In this document: piece after piece, positions 11,019-24,935 of the stretch
Layout: each line of letters begins with the position of its first letter
How positions within the stretch are numbered: the first letter of the stretch is position 1
Source of the DNA: Blasia pusilla
Taxonomy: Eukaryota; Marchantiophyta; Marchantiopsida; Blasiales
Reading direction: 5' to 3'
DNA: 64,000 bases
Assembly: GCA_050084515.1 (NCBI GenBank)
Contig: CM114272.1
Location: 6,448,001-6,512,000, forward strand
Notes under the pieces: model-generated
Seen by the model: only the letters and a program-made list of their open reading frames with translations
Databases searched by the model: none
Told to the model about the DNA's origin: nothing
Translations under genes and position numbers: made by a program

Positions 11019-13805
11019 CGGGAGGTAGAATTTGGTGCAGGATGATAATGTGTACTACATGCTGCCACAAGGACAGAGCTTTTCTTCACGCAGCAGAACC
11101 AGAAAGCCAGGGGTAATCCTATACCATTCACAGTCCGATTGCATCCACATCCAGCCCTAGCTTAGCATCTCTGGAACTTTTGGAACGATGCGTATTGCTG
11201 TTTTAGTCAGATTGAAGAAGACGCAGAACACCTTCCCTATCCTCTTCTTGTGTCGGGATCTGGACATCAGGGACATGTCTGGACAGCAGAAAAGTTCACC
11301 GCCGCTCGCCTGGATCGTGAGACGCGCGCAAATGTCTCCCACTGATCGAAGATAGTAGCAGCTCTATTGGCATATTCGTTTCCCCAACATTCTTGGTTCA
11401 TCTGCGTTTGATACTGGTATCACGAGTTCCAGTCAAGAAAAAAAAATTCCGCTCTCCTTAAGCAGAGACCCTACCTTCTTCGCAAGGTTCAGTATCTCAT
11501 AGGAAACTTTTGGAAATGTTCAACCCGCAATCCCATGAAGGAATAAACTAATCGATACCAACGAAAAGCTGTTCGGAAAGATCCTTTCATGTTTGGATGA
11601 GCTGTTGTCCAGATCTGGCTAAACGTGCCTCAATCACCACCACCAACAGTGGGGGCTGTTGCCATTTCGGTTTGCAATACGAAGATTAGATACTCAGGCA
11701 TACTTGCACAATCTTACCGTTTCTAGCGCCGAATGATCGAAGCAGGCGTAGCATAACTCGATGACGCTTTCCTGCAGCGCAGTACCCTCGATGTCCCACG
11801 CCACTGTGATTTATGATGTCATGGAATACGGATGATATCTAGCACTGAAATTAGTCTTGAAAGCAGACAGAATCGTGAGCTCGCAGCCGTACGGATCGAT
11901 CCTTCAATCGCTTCGAGGTGAGGCAAGGACGAAGCTCTTCACTTGAAGCCCGACCGGGACAATTTCACATCTACAAAATGATGTGTTCGGGCAGAGTGTC
12001 TCACATGCACAAAACGGATATTCACATCTGCCACTAGCTAGTTGGAAAAGAGACTTCTTTGAGCCAAATGCATGGAGAGAGAGAAGGTGTTAAACGAGAA
12101 AGGAAGAATGTAATCTACAGACGGAAAAAAATTCTCAGCAGGTAGAGTGTTATAGCAAATAGTACCTGGTCCTGAGGTCAGCGATGAGAATTCATGCGAA
12201 AGTTTCCCTTATGGCAACACATTGACACAAAGTACAAAAGTACAAAATGATTGTACAAAGTACATTGACAACATTGACGCAAACGGAACGAGAAGAAGAT
12301 ACCAAGAGCTGGTCAGAGTTTAACACAGTTTTCTGGGACCAAATAATACCGGATCACAAGAACCTAGAATTTGAGACATTCCCTCTGAAATTAAAGAAAA
12401 ATCGAGAGAAGAATAAATACAACGGCATTCAACGCAGCTCAGTGTACTTCTGTTGCTTCTTCTGTTCTTTTTCATTCCCGTTGAAAAGAAAAGAATAAGC
12501 TGGAAATCAATGTAAATTGGGAGATGGTAGACAAGTAGAGACATGGAAAGGACCAGAATGATATAGCTGCAACTACTGCGGAGGTGCTAATCTGAGGAAC
12601 GATAGTCCGAAAGAGTCCATTCATAGCAAGACCCTCATTTCAAATTAGGTCGAACATAATAATAAGGAAAAAAATCTTGACCTCGAGGTTCCATGGGTAA
12701 ATTACGTCTATCGGGATCCCGTTTTCATGATTATGTTCTCATGGCCTCTAGGGTATTGAATTCGCGGACTCATGCACCACCACTACATTTGGAGATAGGC
12801 GGCACCATATTGCCAGTACCAGCCAATGACGAGTTGCTTAGGATTCCCGGTATCTGATTCCATCCATAACTCGTTCTACATTAGGTCTCCTCGCGGAGAT
12901 TGTAGATCATTAGTTCACGAGATCGCTGTAGAAATAATCTTGAGCACATGGCGTCTGTTACATATATGTCCGGCCTTAGCTCTCTGCTCATGGATAAATC
13001 GCCCATAGATGTGTCAGTGGTTGCCTTCAACAGGCCTTCAAAACACAAACGCTAGCCTTCCCATACGATGGGATCTATGAAAGGCGCACGTGCGGTCTTC
13101 AATCTCCTCAGGAGACGCTGGTTTAATTAGGGTGTCGTCAGTTACAGGCTAGAATTACAAGAATTGTAAGCACACTTTTCTCGTCATTGATTAAATGCTT
13201 TCCTTGCGACTACCGGAAACCGTAGCTCGCATTTGAGCAAGCACGATCGGTGCCCGGGAATTCGTGGGAGTCGGGGATTGATGGAAATAAGTAGACCGAT
13301 GTCTGGAATTCTGAGACGCGAGAGCCTTCGAGATTATCGCATCTCAATTCACGCCATCCATGGCAGATATGCTTCGACAAGCCTCTGTCGGTCAGGATGT
13401 GAGGGAATACCCTCAAATAAGCCTAGATTCCCCGCTTCTGGACAGAAAGAAAACAACGGCTGTACGCTCAACAATCAGTGGCCTTTCTAGTTGTGGCGCA
13501 CGCGCGAATCCGTGGCTGAATCGAACTTTTCTCGTCACACGAGTTAACTCCCACCAGTCTGGAGCTCAAATCCCATTCTGGTGTTTCAAAGCTCGAAACC
13601 ACCGGAAATTCAAGTCAAAGTTAAAGCTCGTCACTTTATTCTCTTCTGAATAAGATAATAATTCTCACCTTCTTAATCATCTCGGAATTCCCTCTCGCCT
13701 GCAGTCCGAGTGCGCTAATTGCTTGCTCAAACATCGCTAGCACAAATACTTCATGAATATCACGCGTTCCAAGCTCAAGAATCTTAGAAACATCAACAAA
13801 AACTA

Positions 13806-13932
13806 CCTAATGCACGAAGATATCTGGTCTTTCATTCAGGTGCCTCCTCCCACTCCCGTCAAATACACAACACCTAATGCACGAAGATATGTGGTCTCTC
13901 ATTCAGGTGACTCCTCCCACTCCCGTCAAATA
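13806..13932. repeat. Two-copy direct repeat, 67-bp period
   Basis: The blocks at about 13806 and 13873 share CCTAATGCACGAAGATAT and then CTCCTCCCACTCCCGTCAAA, with a few substitutions. No coding role is seen. Confidence 0.85.
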
Positions 13933-15673
13933 TGCATGTGTACATTGGAGAGTGAGCGACACATCACCTCTGCTTAGACGGACGATTAGCAGGAGCAGCA
14001 CTACACTGTAAGGTAAGTTATGGCGGATAGATGAAAGGACGATCTATGGACACCTTATCGTTGACCGTCCTCAATTGTGTTCTTGTAATCGTTCACCTTA
14101 GTTTCATGATAATGAGTGAGAAGAAAAGAAAAAAGGAAAAAAAAAAACATGGTGGACAAAAAGACGGCTCCATGCAAAGAAATGAATCCGTGAGCACGTG
14201 AAAAGATGTAATGACCTAAACGACCGATGCCAGGACCTTGGGGATGCAATTGTATGTAAGAGAAGTGTGAAAATCAGCAGTTGTAACACCTCCTCATTTT
14301 CCTCCAATCAAGAATCCAGTCAAGAAATCTCCTGTAAGAGTAGCTTTCTTATGAGAGGGATGTAGCTTTCCTCCAATCAAGAAGGCTACACAAAAGTCTT
14401 TGTTTATACATATCATAAAGAGAAATCTCAGCACACTTACACCAGAAAGGAAAGACACATATCAAGAGCAGATACAAAGATCACAAGTCAAGCCAAGAAT
14501 AGTACAAACGCTCACTATCTACAGAGATCTAAGCTCTATTTACATGCTTTGCCTTCCGTGTAGGTCACTATCCATCTTCGCTCTCATGATCATGAGTCCT
14601 AGCAAATATTCGAGTTCTTCTCCTCCACATTGAGACCAAGTGTTGAGCGGAGGTGAGAGATTGGGAGGATGGAGATATCGGAATTTCCGATCTCAATTGC
14701 ATCCAAGAGAATGGGAATGCTGACACAAGTTGAGACAGGAATTTCTGTCGTTGAAAGATGTCACTAAATGGGGGAGTCATTTCTGGTCAATCACTTCTAA
14801 ATGATATTGAAGTGGCTACTCATGTCATTGAATAAAAGAGCACACAGCGGGCTATTCACCCTGAGTACCTTTCTTGTTTGTATATGTATGCAGGAACATG
14901 AGGTGGTGTCAGTGCCGAGTTTCACACCTCTTTCATATACAAATACATCGCCATAGGCTCTGCCGTCAGTTCATCAAAGTACGTTACATCTTCTCATGTA
15001 CCCAGGGATTGGTGTAAGCGATTGGACACATGCATTAAAGTCTCTTGTGTAGATTCTGAATCACTTGAATCATCAACGTCTAGCTCGGGGTAGAGCCACT
15101 CTATGTCTATAAGCTCAGGTTATTGTTGAGCATTACTTCTCGACTCTGTGCGTATATACGGTCATCCGTTTGCTACAGTTCTCGCGAAGGACCACGTGAA
15201 CGCGTTCAGGTGAGACGAGATCATACAATTGGAGCTGGGAGCAGCGAAAGAAGATCTGCTTGGGCATAGCTCGTGGTCTTGCTGACCTGCATGAAGAGCT
15301 GCAACCCATGATCATACATACACAGGTACATGGTCGGATGCTCTCCCTGCCATGTGCCCGGTAGCATCAGGTTGTTTCAGAGTGATCGATTCATATGAAA
15401 TTAGTACCAATGAGCACTGGAGTAGGTATGTCCCAAGAGAGTATATTTACATCTTACAATCTGCTCGTGTTTGCTTCCATTGATAGATGAAGTAGACATG
15501 TCTAGCAGGTGGCGATGGGCCAATCATTTCTTCGAACGCTTTTTCTTTTAAGTAAGTGACTGGTCAAATGCTGACATGATCGACAGACGCTCACCGCTCA
15601 AGATGGCACTGAATTAGTTCCGTCTGATGATGAGGTCGAGACTAGTCAGTAATTCCAATGAGCAAGGAATCGA

Positions 15674-16069
15674 CTAAGCCTGAAGGGAGGAGCAGACATT
15701 CAAAATGAGAGTGCGTAGAGGCTGTAGATGCAAGAATGAGTTTCGCAGCTTCCTCAGACGCGGGCAGTGGCGCTGAGTGTGCTCCACATATTGAAGGTGA
15801 CCTAATTCTTCCGGGAGTTGGCCGAGGAAATCCGATCGAATACATGGCTGACGAACACTGCTCAACTTCTCATAATTCGCTGGGAAACGTAAGAAGATGC
15901 GATTGCCAACGCCAACACGTCCACATTCGACAGTCCCTTGATGCCACTTTCGCATTTTTTCTCCACTTTGTTTTCTGAAGCAACGGATCGCGTGTAGGAA
16001 GGTGAGTGCGGATGCGAAGCGATCGCCGGATCCGACCACCTGAGCATCCACCATTTGCAACAAGCGCAA
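15674..16069 (-). pseudogene. Leucine-rich-repeat relic, possibly from an NLR resistance gene
   Basis: A 131-codon minus-strand frame contains QLPEELGHLQ and LRTLILNVCSSLQA separated by about 25 residues. That spacing and the 'LRTL-L--CSSLQ' form are those of LRRs in plant NBS-LRR (NLR) immune receptors. No P-loop, NB-ARC or TIR motif is visible around it, and a stop follows directly after the last repeat. It is best read as a fragment of a decayed gene; an unrelated LRR protein is possible. Confidence 0.4.
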
Positions 16070-19000
16070 TTTCAGTAAGTGAGCGGGGGTCCCGATTGAA
16101 TTTGTAGGATCTTTTTACAAAATCATAGATGACTTCATCGTTTTTCTTGCAAACATCTCCGTTTGTGCCTCTTCTTGCTTCATGAAAATATGATGCACCA
16201 GATGAGCAATCTGTGAGCCGGCCAGTCCTCTAGACTAGATAGACACTGCCGATGTGATGATCCACATAGAACCCAGACCATACCAATCGGAAGAATAGGC
16301 AACACTCTTTTCGTGGACTCCAAGTAGTGTATCACCATATGGACTCCGTTTCCTTTCAAGAGCGTCCAGGAAGGATTCCCATTTCTAAACCGTTTTTCCT
16401 GCCGTTCTCTTTGAACAAGATGTCCGGGACCATCTCATGCAGTTTCGAGAATTTGTTTACCTACCGCCATCTCCAAGGAAGAAATCGTAATCATACTGTG
16501 CCCCAGCACTTGGCGTAAGACACGATTCGTCGATTGAGGTTCGTATTCCATCCTAAACCTTCTCTGGTTCATCCCATGATATTCTTACACGCCTTCACGA
16601 TTTGAAGGTGTTCACTACAAACGAGGACGTAGTTATGGAATGCATATGCACTGGAAAAAAGAAATAAATTCAGAACCTCATCTAAAAGTGTTCATTTCAA
16701 ACATTCTACGACGAACAGAAAAACCTTGGAGAGGTTCTGCTCGAGTTTACATGTAGAGACAGAATTCGTCCAGATCATATCCTTCCTCCACCTCCTATCC
16801 CCAGAATCATAGAAAATGTTTCGCCTTTAATACCTCCACAACTTGAGAACCACCCTTCAGACTTCTTAATCTCATGGAAGAATCACGAGAACCCAGATTT
16901 GCTTGAAGTCCTCTAAACACAGCGTAGCGCTGATTGAATGCACATGATCGTATTGGTCACACACCCATACACAAAAAACTATACACCAAACAAGATTTTA
17001 CTTATTGCTCTAGAGGTATTCCGGTCATTTATTACAAAAAATTACAATAGTTTTGAGATATACATGAATGATCACTTGAAGCTATGCGGGAGGAAGGAAA
17101 TAGATGACCACAGTTGTTTGTTCGATGTTGTCACTGTGTGCTGACGCCTGATAAGGAAAGAAACTGGAGAAACTATCATCAGGAGCTCATAGCAGCCGCA
17201 GCAGCAGCAACAGACATAGCTTCTAAATGGGAGACAGCGCCTGTGAGGAGCTGGATGGTCCATGACTCTGCCCATGAGGATGGACAAGATATTTATCAAT
17301 CAAAACGAACGTTTCGAGAAAACGAAAATAAGCAGAAGGATTGATGCTGTAAAAATGGCGATGGGACGTGAACTTTAGTCCCATGAACAGAAATAAGTGG
17401 AGAGGCGATTTGGGAGCAATTCTCATTCCGAATCTCACTGCCGGATCCACATCGAGATCCTGCTGCGAAATTGAACTCGACTGCTCGGCCTATCTTCATC
17501 TAAGATCAATAAGGATTGGAATGGACTGGTCGGAAATGATATGGATATCAGGAAAGAGATCGTTTACGGGTGATTCAGTGTCGCTTCATTCCCTCGCTGA
17601 TACATGTTCACAGCTCGAGCGAGCGATGCTCTTACTGTTCCATTGAATCAAGTGGATGCAAGGATCCATGCGCGGCCAATATCAAATTGAAAGACAGGAT
17701 ATCTGGATGAGGAAATTACTTCCTACGAACAGATGTCAGGAGTATTTCTTCTGCAGTAAGGATATAACAGGGTCATAAGATGTTGGGTTCCACCTTCTGC
17801 TTGCTATCCATTTTGCCTCTTCTATCTTGAGGCGTGTAGAGTCTCCAACCAGATAGCACTTGATGTTGCTTTAGTGCCTGCTAAAACCCAATGCGATGGA
17901 CGAGGAATAGATCTTCTTCAATCGGTAGATGAAGATTTGAATTTTCGGAGAGCGTGACGATACTCTTGCCGTCAATTGTGTCGAGAATACCACCAATCCC
18001 CCAGTACCTTCCACATATTCTGAACGTCTGCCTTTAAGAAAGTTTTTAACCCTCAAGTTTGTAGCCTATCTGTTGCCAAAGCTCTTAATTAACATCCGAT
18101 ATTCGATGGATGAAGTTTTCTCGTCGGTGGGTAATATTCGATGAATTCTTCTACCAGGTGGTTTAGAGTGCCAAAGGGTTATTAATAAATAGTATCTAAA
18201 AGGGTTATGGTCCACATTGCGCTGAGCTTACTTCGGAAATGTATATTTCCTCCGTTCTCCCATGGGTTTCTATGTGCATGCCACTAATAATTTTCTTTCT
18301 AGTAATCTTCACTTGTCATTTCTAAACCCGTGGAAGATGAACATGTCCATATGTCCATGAGCTCCTTGAAATGCTCCTTCTACATCATCTTCCCACAACT
18401 ACTTTTAGTTAAGTCATTAAAGTCATCGCTTTTGTAATCACAAAGACTAGCTTCTTGCCACCTTCCCCTCCCCATGGATCTACCTCCACATGAGGTCCTC
18501 CTGCCTCAAGTCATCATTGCATGTGCATCCACGTATGGAGTGTTTAGAAAGAAATCTTATATCTCCTAGATCTCCATAGTAGAACCGGAGGTGGATAAGC
18601 CTCTCACATCTAATGTGGATACCAAGGCTATCAAGGCGTTGATCCAACTAGAATTCTCACCATACTTGCCTCGTCTCTAAAGTACTCCACTCACTCTAGA
18701 AGTGGTGGGCCCCTACCAGTACCAAATCCTTGACCTCCCACACCTTTCCCTCTATCAACTACAGGTCCTCACCTTGAAAAGCAAGGTGAGGAGGGGGAGC
18801 TCAAAACGTCACTTACATGTGTGGTTGTATCTCTTGCAATGATCATAAATAGGTAATTATGATGACCTATTTTAAGGCTATTCAGGATGGCTTCATATAC
18901 AACATAGGGTTTCACATGCCTTCGGGTCCGATTTCAAAAATCTTCTTTTCAAAATGATCGAGCACATGTTCAACAAGTAAAACCTAACATTTCCTTTAGA

Positions 19001-19600
19001 ACTTGTGACTACACCGATAGTGGTCTTGGCTCATGATATCCTCTCATAGTCCTCAATACCACATCTTTATCTTGAATAGTGCGCTAAGGATATGATGAAG
19101 ACATTGTCATGCGCGTTGTCTCTCTTTGAGATAATGCACCCACCAACACTCTCTCCTAAAGTATGTTGAGCTCAATAATCTAGGCCAACAAAAACATATA
19201 CTTAGAAGTAAATGAACCAACATGTAAGAGAGTCACATCTTGTATTTTCTTCCACAACTTATAGTCTAGCATCACTTTCTAGAACTCAAAAGCATATGCT
19301 TGTGTGAGACCTTGAGTCATCGTGATCAATTGTCGAAAATATGATCAACTATAGGTCCAACAAGTGAAACCTAGGTCTTCATATTGCAAAGCATAAGACT
19401 ATACCAATTGTGATCTTGGCTCCTTATATCCTCTATAGCTCTTGGTACTATAACGGAGATGTGCCTGTAATATTTGGAGAGGATGAAACAAGGATTAAGG
19501 AGAGGCCCATGTGAGTGTTTGAGATTCAATACAACAATTTATAAGCCAGATTCAATACAACAAATTATAAGCCTTTGAGCAATTTTTTCCTTGTGAATAC
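16070..19600. other. No recognisable gene
   Basis: Only short unrelated frames are present on both strands, the longest about 92 aa at 17368-17646. None shows a motif I recognise. The right third becomes AT-rich and leads into the broken gene at 19620. Confidence 0.5.
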
Positions 19601-19619
19601 AACCTAACATTAAAGAGTC

Positions 19620-21600
19620 ATGTCTGACAGATGGGAGGCCAAGTATGATACCTTGATTGGGTTTTGTAGGCCCAAAGAGGCACACCAATATTCATATGGA
19701 ATGGAAGTAATGGTCAGGGAGGATGATGAGGGCTACCACAAGATTGTAAGTACTTTGGAGGGTTATTGTAAAGTCATGTATGCAAGAGTTGTCATTGTAA
19801 ATCCTCTTCATGAATCTATGCCTAAATTGGCCATCTGTGTTACTGCCACGTGTAACAAGTTCACTGCAGAGTGGGTGAGACAACGCAGCTGAAAGAAATG
19901 TGGGATAAGTATTGTCGGCTTGATGTCGGGTCGTTATTAGGACATGCCAGTGACGGGGATGCTCGTGTAGAAAACTAATGATGGAGGATTTTAGGGGTGT
20001 TAACTCTATTGCACGTAGGTATAGTGTGGGGTGGGAAGGATGACAATATTCTGTCTCTATTCTTCCTAATGGTGATCTGTATGGCTTTGGAGACCAAGAT
20101 GCACCTCACAAAGGGAAGAAGCAATTAATCCATTAGATAGATGCTCAGCTACTTGTGTCCTTGGAAATCAACATGCATCTCTGTCATATGTGACAAATGT
20201 CTATAACCATTACAAAATTCACGAGCATGGCTTGAAGTGGGATGATGTGAGTAGGACTAATAGGCAAAATTGGGTTGGGTCTCAACGAATTGCTTCAAAG
20301 AGAATGCAAGCTTGTTTGCAGGATATGTTTGAGAGAATGGATGTTCGCCATGACTTGAGGAGTCGTGTAGTTTTGGCATCTAAAGTGTCGTGGTTCTTTC
20401 GACTCTTGAGACTTTGGTTGAGACATGGTGATCATTCTGTGACAGGGAGTGTAGGATCTATGAGAGAGAAGAACATGATATCAGTGCAAGCTTTCCATGA
20501 TATCAACATGTCTTGCCATTTTATTGTATTGCAAATGTGTGCTTTCCGTGACAAGTATCCATACTTGCAAGTTCCATTTCACCTCCTAGGATGTGATTCT
20601 TGTGAGATCTTCTTCAGCAAGGTAGGTGGAATGAGTGGCCATGAACGGAACTATGATTTTGGGTCTTTGTTGGATAGTGCAGTGGGATTGAATAGATTCG
20701 CTGGCTTGGAATTTGGACCAGAAGGATTAAAGATTGGCCGGCCTCATCCAAAGCAAGATCACGTGTGGGGAACTCTCCATCCGTTAGGTATAGGAGAAGA
20801 TGCTCCTAATTTGTTTGACTATTCATTAATTCAGACTAATGACATGGTAGTTCATGCCCTTAAAGAGGGTTTGGATGAAGCAAAATCAATATTGAGCAGG
20901 TTGAGTTTGTCTCCTAGGTCCTCTTTGCCTACAGGTGAGAGGTGATGGTGGTTGCATCCACAAGATGTGGAGGTAGAGACGTGGCCTGATTCTGTTGTTA
21001 TAAATGAGGCAGTTGCATGTGATGACTTTGAGGATTTTGTTGAACATAGACCAACAGTAGGCCCTTGCCCACCCGAAGAGTCTAGAGTTGATGAAACAGA
21101 AATTGATAACCCAATCCAGAGGGATTTCAATAGTCTTGATGTTTGGGAAAGTGATGCACCAACCTTTGTTGAGTCTAGAATGATTGGTGAGGACTTGGCT
21201 GAGGATGCAGATAACAATCCATCCATAGAGACAAAAATATTGGAACATGAGGTAAGGCATGCATTCAGTTCAATTCTACAAGAGTGCACAGATGGAGTTC
21301 CTCGTCAAGTTGTGCCTACTGTGACATTTGAGGGCAGAATATACTACAAGTCCACTTTGGTGAGTGATTGGGCCTGCAATCCTTTCATTTCTAAAGATAG
21401 GCTAACACCAATGTCACAGAAAACATATTACACTACATATAAGGTAAAAGAATCAAGTAATTTAGATTGCCCAACTTGTTATGTTGACATTGGAAATGAT
21501 GTAGCTATTTTGTTTGAGTCTACTACACAAGTTGGACCTTCTACTAGATCAAGTAAGTCAAAGAAGAGAAAACAAAAAGACTTGGATGAGAACTAACTAG
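19620..21600 (+). pseudogene. Broken member of an unnamed conserved family, probably transposon-derived
   Basis: Segments in all three plus frames are collinear. They include VNPLHESMPKLA and TCNKFTAEWV (19620-19892), then GHASDGDAR, then YGFGDQDAPHKGKK. A long frame at 20190-20945 carries NRQNWVGSQRI, SWFFRLLRLWLRHGD and HLLGCDSCEIFFSKVGG. The frame resumes after a single TGA (20943-20945) to 21596, ending Lys-rich (KSKKRKQK). At least three frame breaks lie between 19885 and 20190. I recall the order 'GHASDGDAR, QNW-S-Q, SDSCE-FFS-G' from unannotated proteins of algae, mosses and invertebrates, but I know no named domain. The many copies in such genomes suggest a mobile origin. No terminal repeats were found. 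Confidence 0.6.
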
Positions 21601-22004
21601 TCCCTACAAAAGAGTTTTGGTTAGGTCGCATTCTATTGATAAAAAAAAATACGGAAGTCAATGGGGTAGATGTAGATCTCCTATTGATCTTTTGGACCGA
21701 CCTGTCCCAAAAGATGGATAGATAGGCAGTGTTTGTCAGATATTGTGCAATTGGTATCGGCGTATAGGTAAGAGCAACACCTTGTTCACATATGATGCAT
21801 GTGATGGCCAATATATTGACATTGAAATGTTGATTTCAAATGTGAGCTTGTCCATGAAGCCAAGTCTTACATCCATTATATATGAATTGGATAACGGTGA
21901 TTTACGAGTGATCAATGATTACATCCGTAGCGTGTCATCTTTTGCCATGTGATGTGCATGTTATAGTGTGAAGTCATTTTCTGAGTTTATGATAGGCTAG
22001 TTTA

Positions 22005-22080
22005 GGTTAGGGGGATGACGGCGTGGCCATATGAGCATCCTGCCCATACTGAGGTTCAATTCCTCACCATCATAGGTATC
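22005..22080 (+). mobile_element. tRNA-derived SINE-like fragment
   Basis: GGTTCAATTCC at 22053-22063 matches an RNA polymerase III B box. About 35-40 bases upstream is GGATGACGGCGTGG, a weak A-box-like stretch. No tRNA cloverleaf closes properly. It is short and the assignment is tentative. Confidence 0.4.
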
Positions 22081-24540
22081 AAAGTAATGGGGAAAGTGGA
22101 AGCTGAACTAAATATTAACTCAATGGAAACATGCAGATAATTCCACCTTACATGTCATTACTATGTTTGGCAGTAGCTTGGGTATTGCTGAAAGCTTTTA
22201 ATAGTCTGTTATCAAGTGCAACAATACAAGACCGTCGCGCGAAGGGGTACTTATCTTTACTTTCAAGCCCCTAAACAAATCAAGCACACAAAATATGGGG
22301 GTCACAATTTTAAAAAAATTGCGGTTATAAAGTAAGCAAGGGGGAGGAAAAAAAATTTCACTTATAAGTTAGGGGTTTCCGATCCCAAAACGTCGTAGGT
22401 GATGTAGGAGGTATACATAGAGTGTCCCCCCCGACTAGCATCAACCATCATGAACTCTCTATTCTCATCATCATGCTAGGTGAGCACTACTCCAAGACCC
22501 AACATACTCTCATTTGTATGCAACTAGAAAGGATGTGTCTTGATAGATCTCCTCAATATAGGCGCAAACGTCAATATATCCTTGAGCGACTAAAATGCTC
22601 CCTTTTGCTTATCTTCCACTCGTGATGCATCTTGGTCAAAGAATTTAGTGGCTTTGAAATTGAACTAAAACCCTTGATGTATCATCGATAGAAGTTTGCT
22701 AATCTTATCACATGGGTATAAAGTATGATCAAAGTACTCAATCTAATTATAGAAGAAGTTGCAGTTTCAGCTAGGAAAACTCAATGCATGACCCTTCAAA
22801 GTATCCAAATCATGCAAACTAAATGCAAAGTAACTCACATGACTTGTAAGGAAGTGACATATCGAACGTCAACCTCCTTTTGTCAACTTAGGGCTCACAT
22901 TTAGGTCCTAAGTTTCCATAAAGATTGCATTGAAACGAACAAGTCTATACATGTCATATGTGTGGACCAATGTGCATAGTTATCATAAATCAAGCAAGGA
23001 CCAACCTCGTTATATGCATAGAAAACAAGAAAATTGAAAGGCCAGTCGGGCCTATGGGACTCAAGGTTAGATGGAATGAGAGGTAGTATCTCCTTGTAAG
23101 AGGCTATGGCTTCTTCTTCTTCACACATTTGGTATCTTTGGAGAGAGAGAGAATACATAGTATACTCTATGTTAAAATTTAGTTGCTAGTAGGAGGAGAC
23201 CCATATGCATAAGTCAACCATGGAGGTGTCAAGTGGTCATACTCCTCATTATGTCTTTATCTTTCTATTACACTTTCATCCATATACACATTGAGAGGAG
23301 TATGCTTGTGTGATGCTTGGATTCCCTTGTAGATCGTGAGTTGTGAAAGAGAGTATGTGATGTGTTTCTCATACTCTCTCCTTAAGTTTTCATGTTGAGT
23401 GGATTGATCTTAACATACTTAAGAAGAGAGTGTTGATGGCGAGAGTATCATCTTCGAGGTAGACAACACGCCTCATGATGTCTCTACTAATACCTTAGCA
23501 CTCACTAAATCAGATCTCCCATTTAGTCTTCTATGATAAAATCAAACTGAGGAGACCACATTTAGGGTTTACTATTTTTCATTCCCTCTTTGGACGATCA
23601 TTTCAATATTTTTGTTTTGGCCTTGGATCCTAAGAACATATTGCATATTGTGACCAAGTGGCATGATTTATAAACTCTTGGTTGGAGAGAGCGATAAAAA
23701 AGGAAGAAATAATGTAAAGAGGAAGAAGAGAACTTTAAGTGGAAATATTTTTAATATTTTTAATATTTTCATATTCATCTTTAAAAAAAAAATTCCCACA
23801 ATTGGATTGAACTAAAAGCTGGAGGATTTTACGTTGGGAAAACCTTCTCTAACTTTGACTATTTAGATCTTCTATTTACACTTCCATGATGAGATAAGAA
23901 CTAGGAAAGGAAATTTAAAGTGTATGATTTTTAATTCCCTCTTTGCATGGTCATTTTGAGATTTTATATTTTTTTGGGTTCTTGATACCATTGCATATAT
24001 TATGACAAAATTGCATGATTTATGCATTCCTTTTTGGAGAGAATGATTAAAAAAAGGGGAAAAAATGAGAGACTTTGAGGGGAAATGTTTCAAATGTCGT
24101 TTGTATTTTCATCTTCATCTTGTTATATCACTATTCTAAAATTTTTAATTTTAAATCAAGAAAATATCTACCCATGAACACACCAATAATTGAATCTATT
24201 TTTCTTATTTAATAGAAGACGGTTTTTTTTTAAAGTTCCAACTATTAATTTTTATAATCATTAGATTTTTTTTAGACTTAATATGATCCAATAAAATATC
24301 ATATTGGATAACATAAATAATTCAATAATTATCATATATTCTCTATTATTTTTAAAATATTTTTAAATAACTTAATTATTATTCTATATATGGATTTTTA
24401 ACTCCTTAAAAATAAAAAAAATAAAATAATATATATATGGGATTTTTTTAAAACAAAATAATATAAATATGAGTCTCATAAAGTAAAAATATGCAAAAAG
24501 GAAAAATAATATCTCTATATGTATTTAAATTTGTTACTTA
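22081..24540. other. Gene-free AT-rich stretch
   Basis: Short A/T runs and small frames only. From about 23700 to 24530 the sequence is extremely AT-rich. I see no gene, tRNA or inverted repeat that I can support. Confidence 0.5.
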
Positions 24541-24551
24541 TACAAATACAA

Positions 24552-24625
24552 TAATGTGTGGGCTAGTGGTAGAAAACTCCATTATGGTCCTAGTGGTATA
24601 GGTTCTAATCTTATCCAAGACATGT
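24552..24625 (+). mobile_element. tRNA-derived SINE-like fragment
   Basis: CTAGTGGTAGA at 24563-24573 resembles an A box and GGTTCTAATC at 24601-24610 a B box, at a spacing of about 38 bases as in tRNA genes. The stems do not pair as a functional tRNA. Confidence 0.45.
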
Positions 24626-24639
24626 TTTGGAAAATCAAG

Positions 24640-24935
24640 ACAATGAATATGAGGTGTGGCGCATGGAGTTTGGAGGGAGAAGAATGGATGGATGGGGTTG
24701 ACGGATGAGATCAATGGATGGAGCATGGATAGAAAAGAAGTTGGTGGAAGGATGGAGGGCGGGGCGCATGAATGGAGTAAGAATGGACAAAGGGAATTGA
24801 TGGATAAATGGAAGATGGAAGGGATCCGGATAGAGGGTGCGGCATATTGATGGAAGAAATAGATGGAGGGTACAACACATGGATGGAAATAATGGATGGA
24901 GAAATTAATAGACGGATGGGGTGAGCATATGGTTT
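24640..24935. repeat. Degenerate GATGGA-rich minisatellite-like tract
   Basis: Irregular repeats of GGATGGA, ATGGATG and GAATGG run for about 300 bases. Both strands are open in several frames only because of this composition. Confidence 0.55.

Larger units (their letters stand above)
7400..15640. other. No confident gene; short frames, hairpins and a direct repeat
   Basis: Open frames reach 190 aa (9069-9641, minus) and 150 aa (9400-9852, plus), but they overlap each other on opposite strands and I recognise no domain in them. Frames at 8367-8627 and 8644-8877 (minus) and a Ser-rich frame at 10622-10876 (minus) are also unidentified. They could be exons of decayed genes, possibly related to the leucine-rich-repeat relic near 16 kb. 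Hairpins at 10397-10473 and 10980-11018 and the repeat at 13806-13932 are listed separately. Confidence 0.4.

Noticed and set aside
24640-24935. Open frames on both strands in the GATGGA-rich tract
   Set aside because: Repetitive composition explains them, and no motif or splice context supports a gene.
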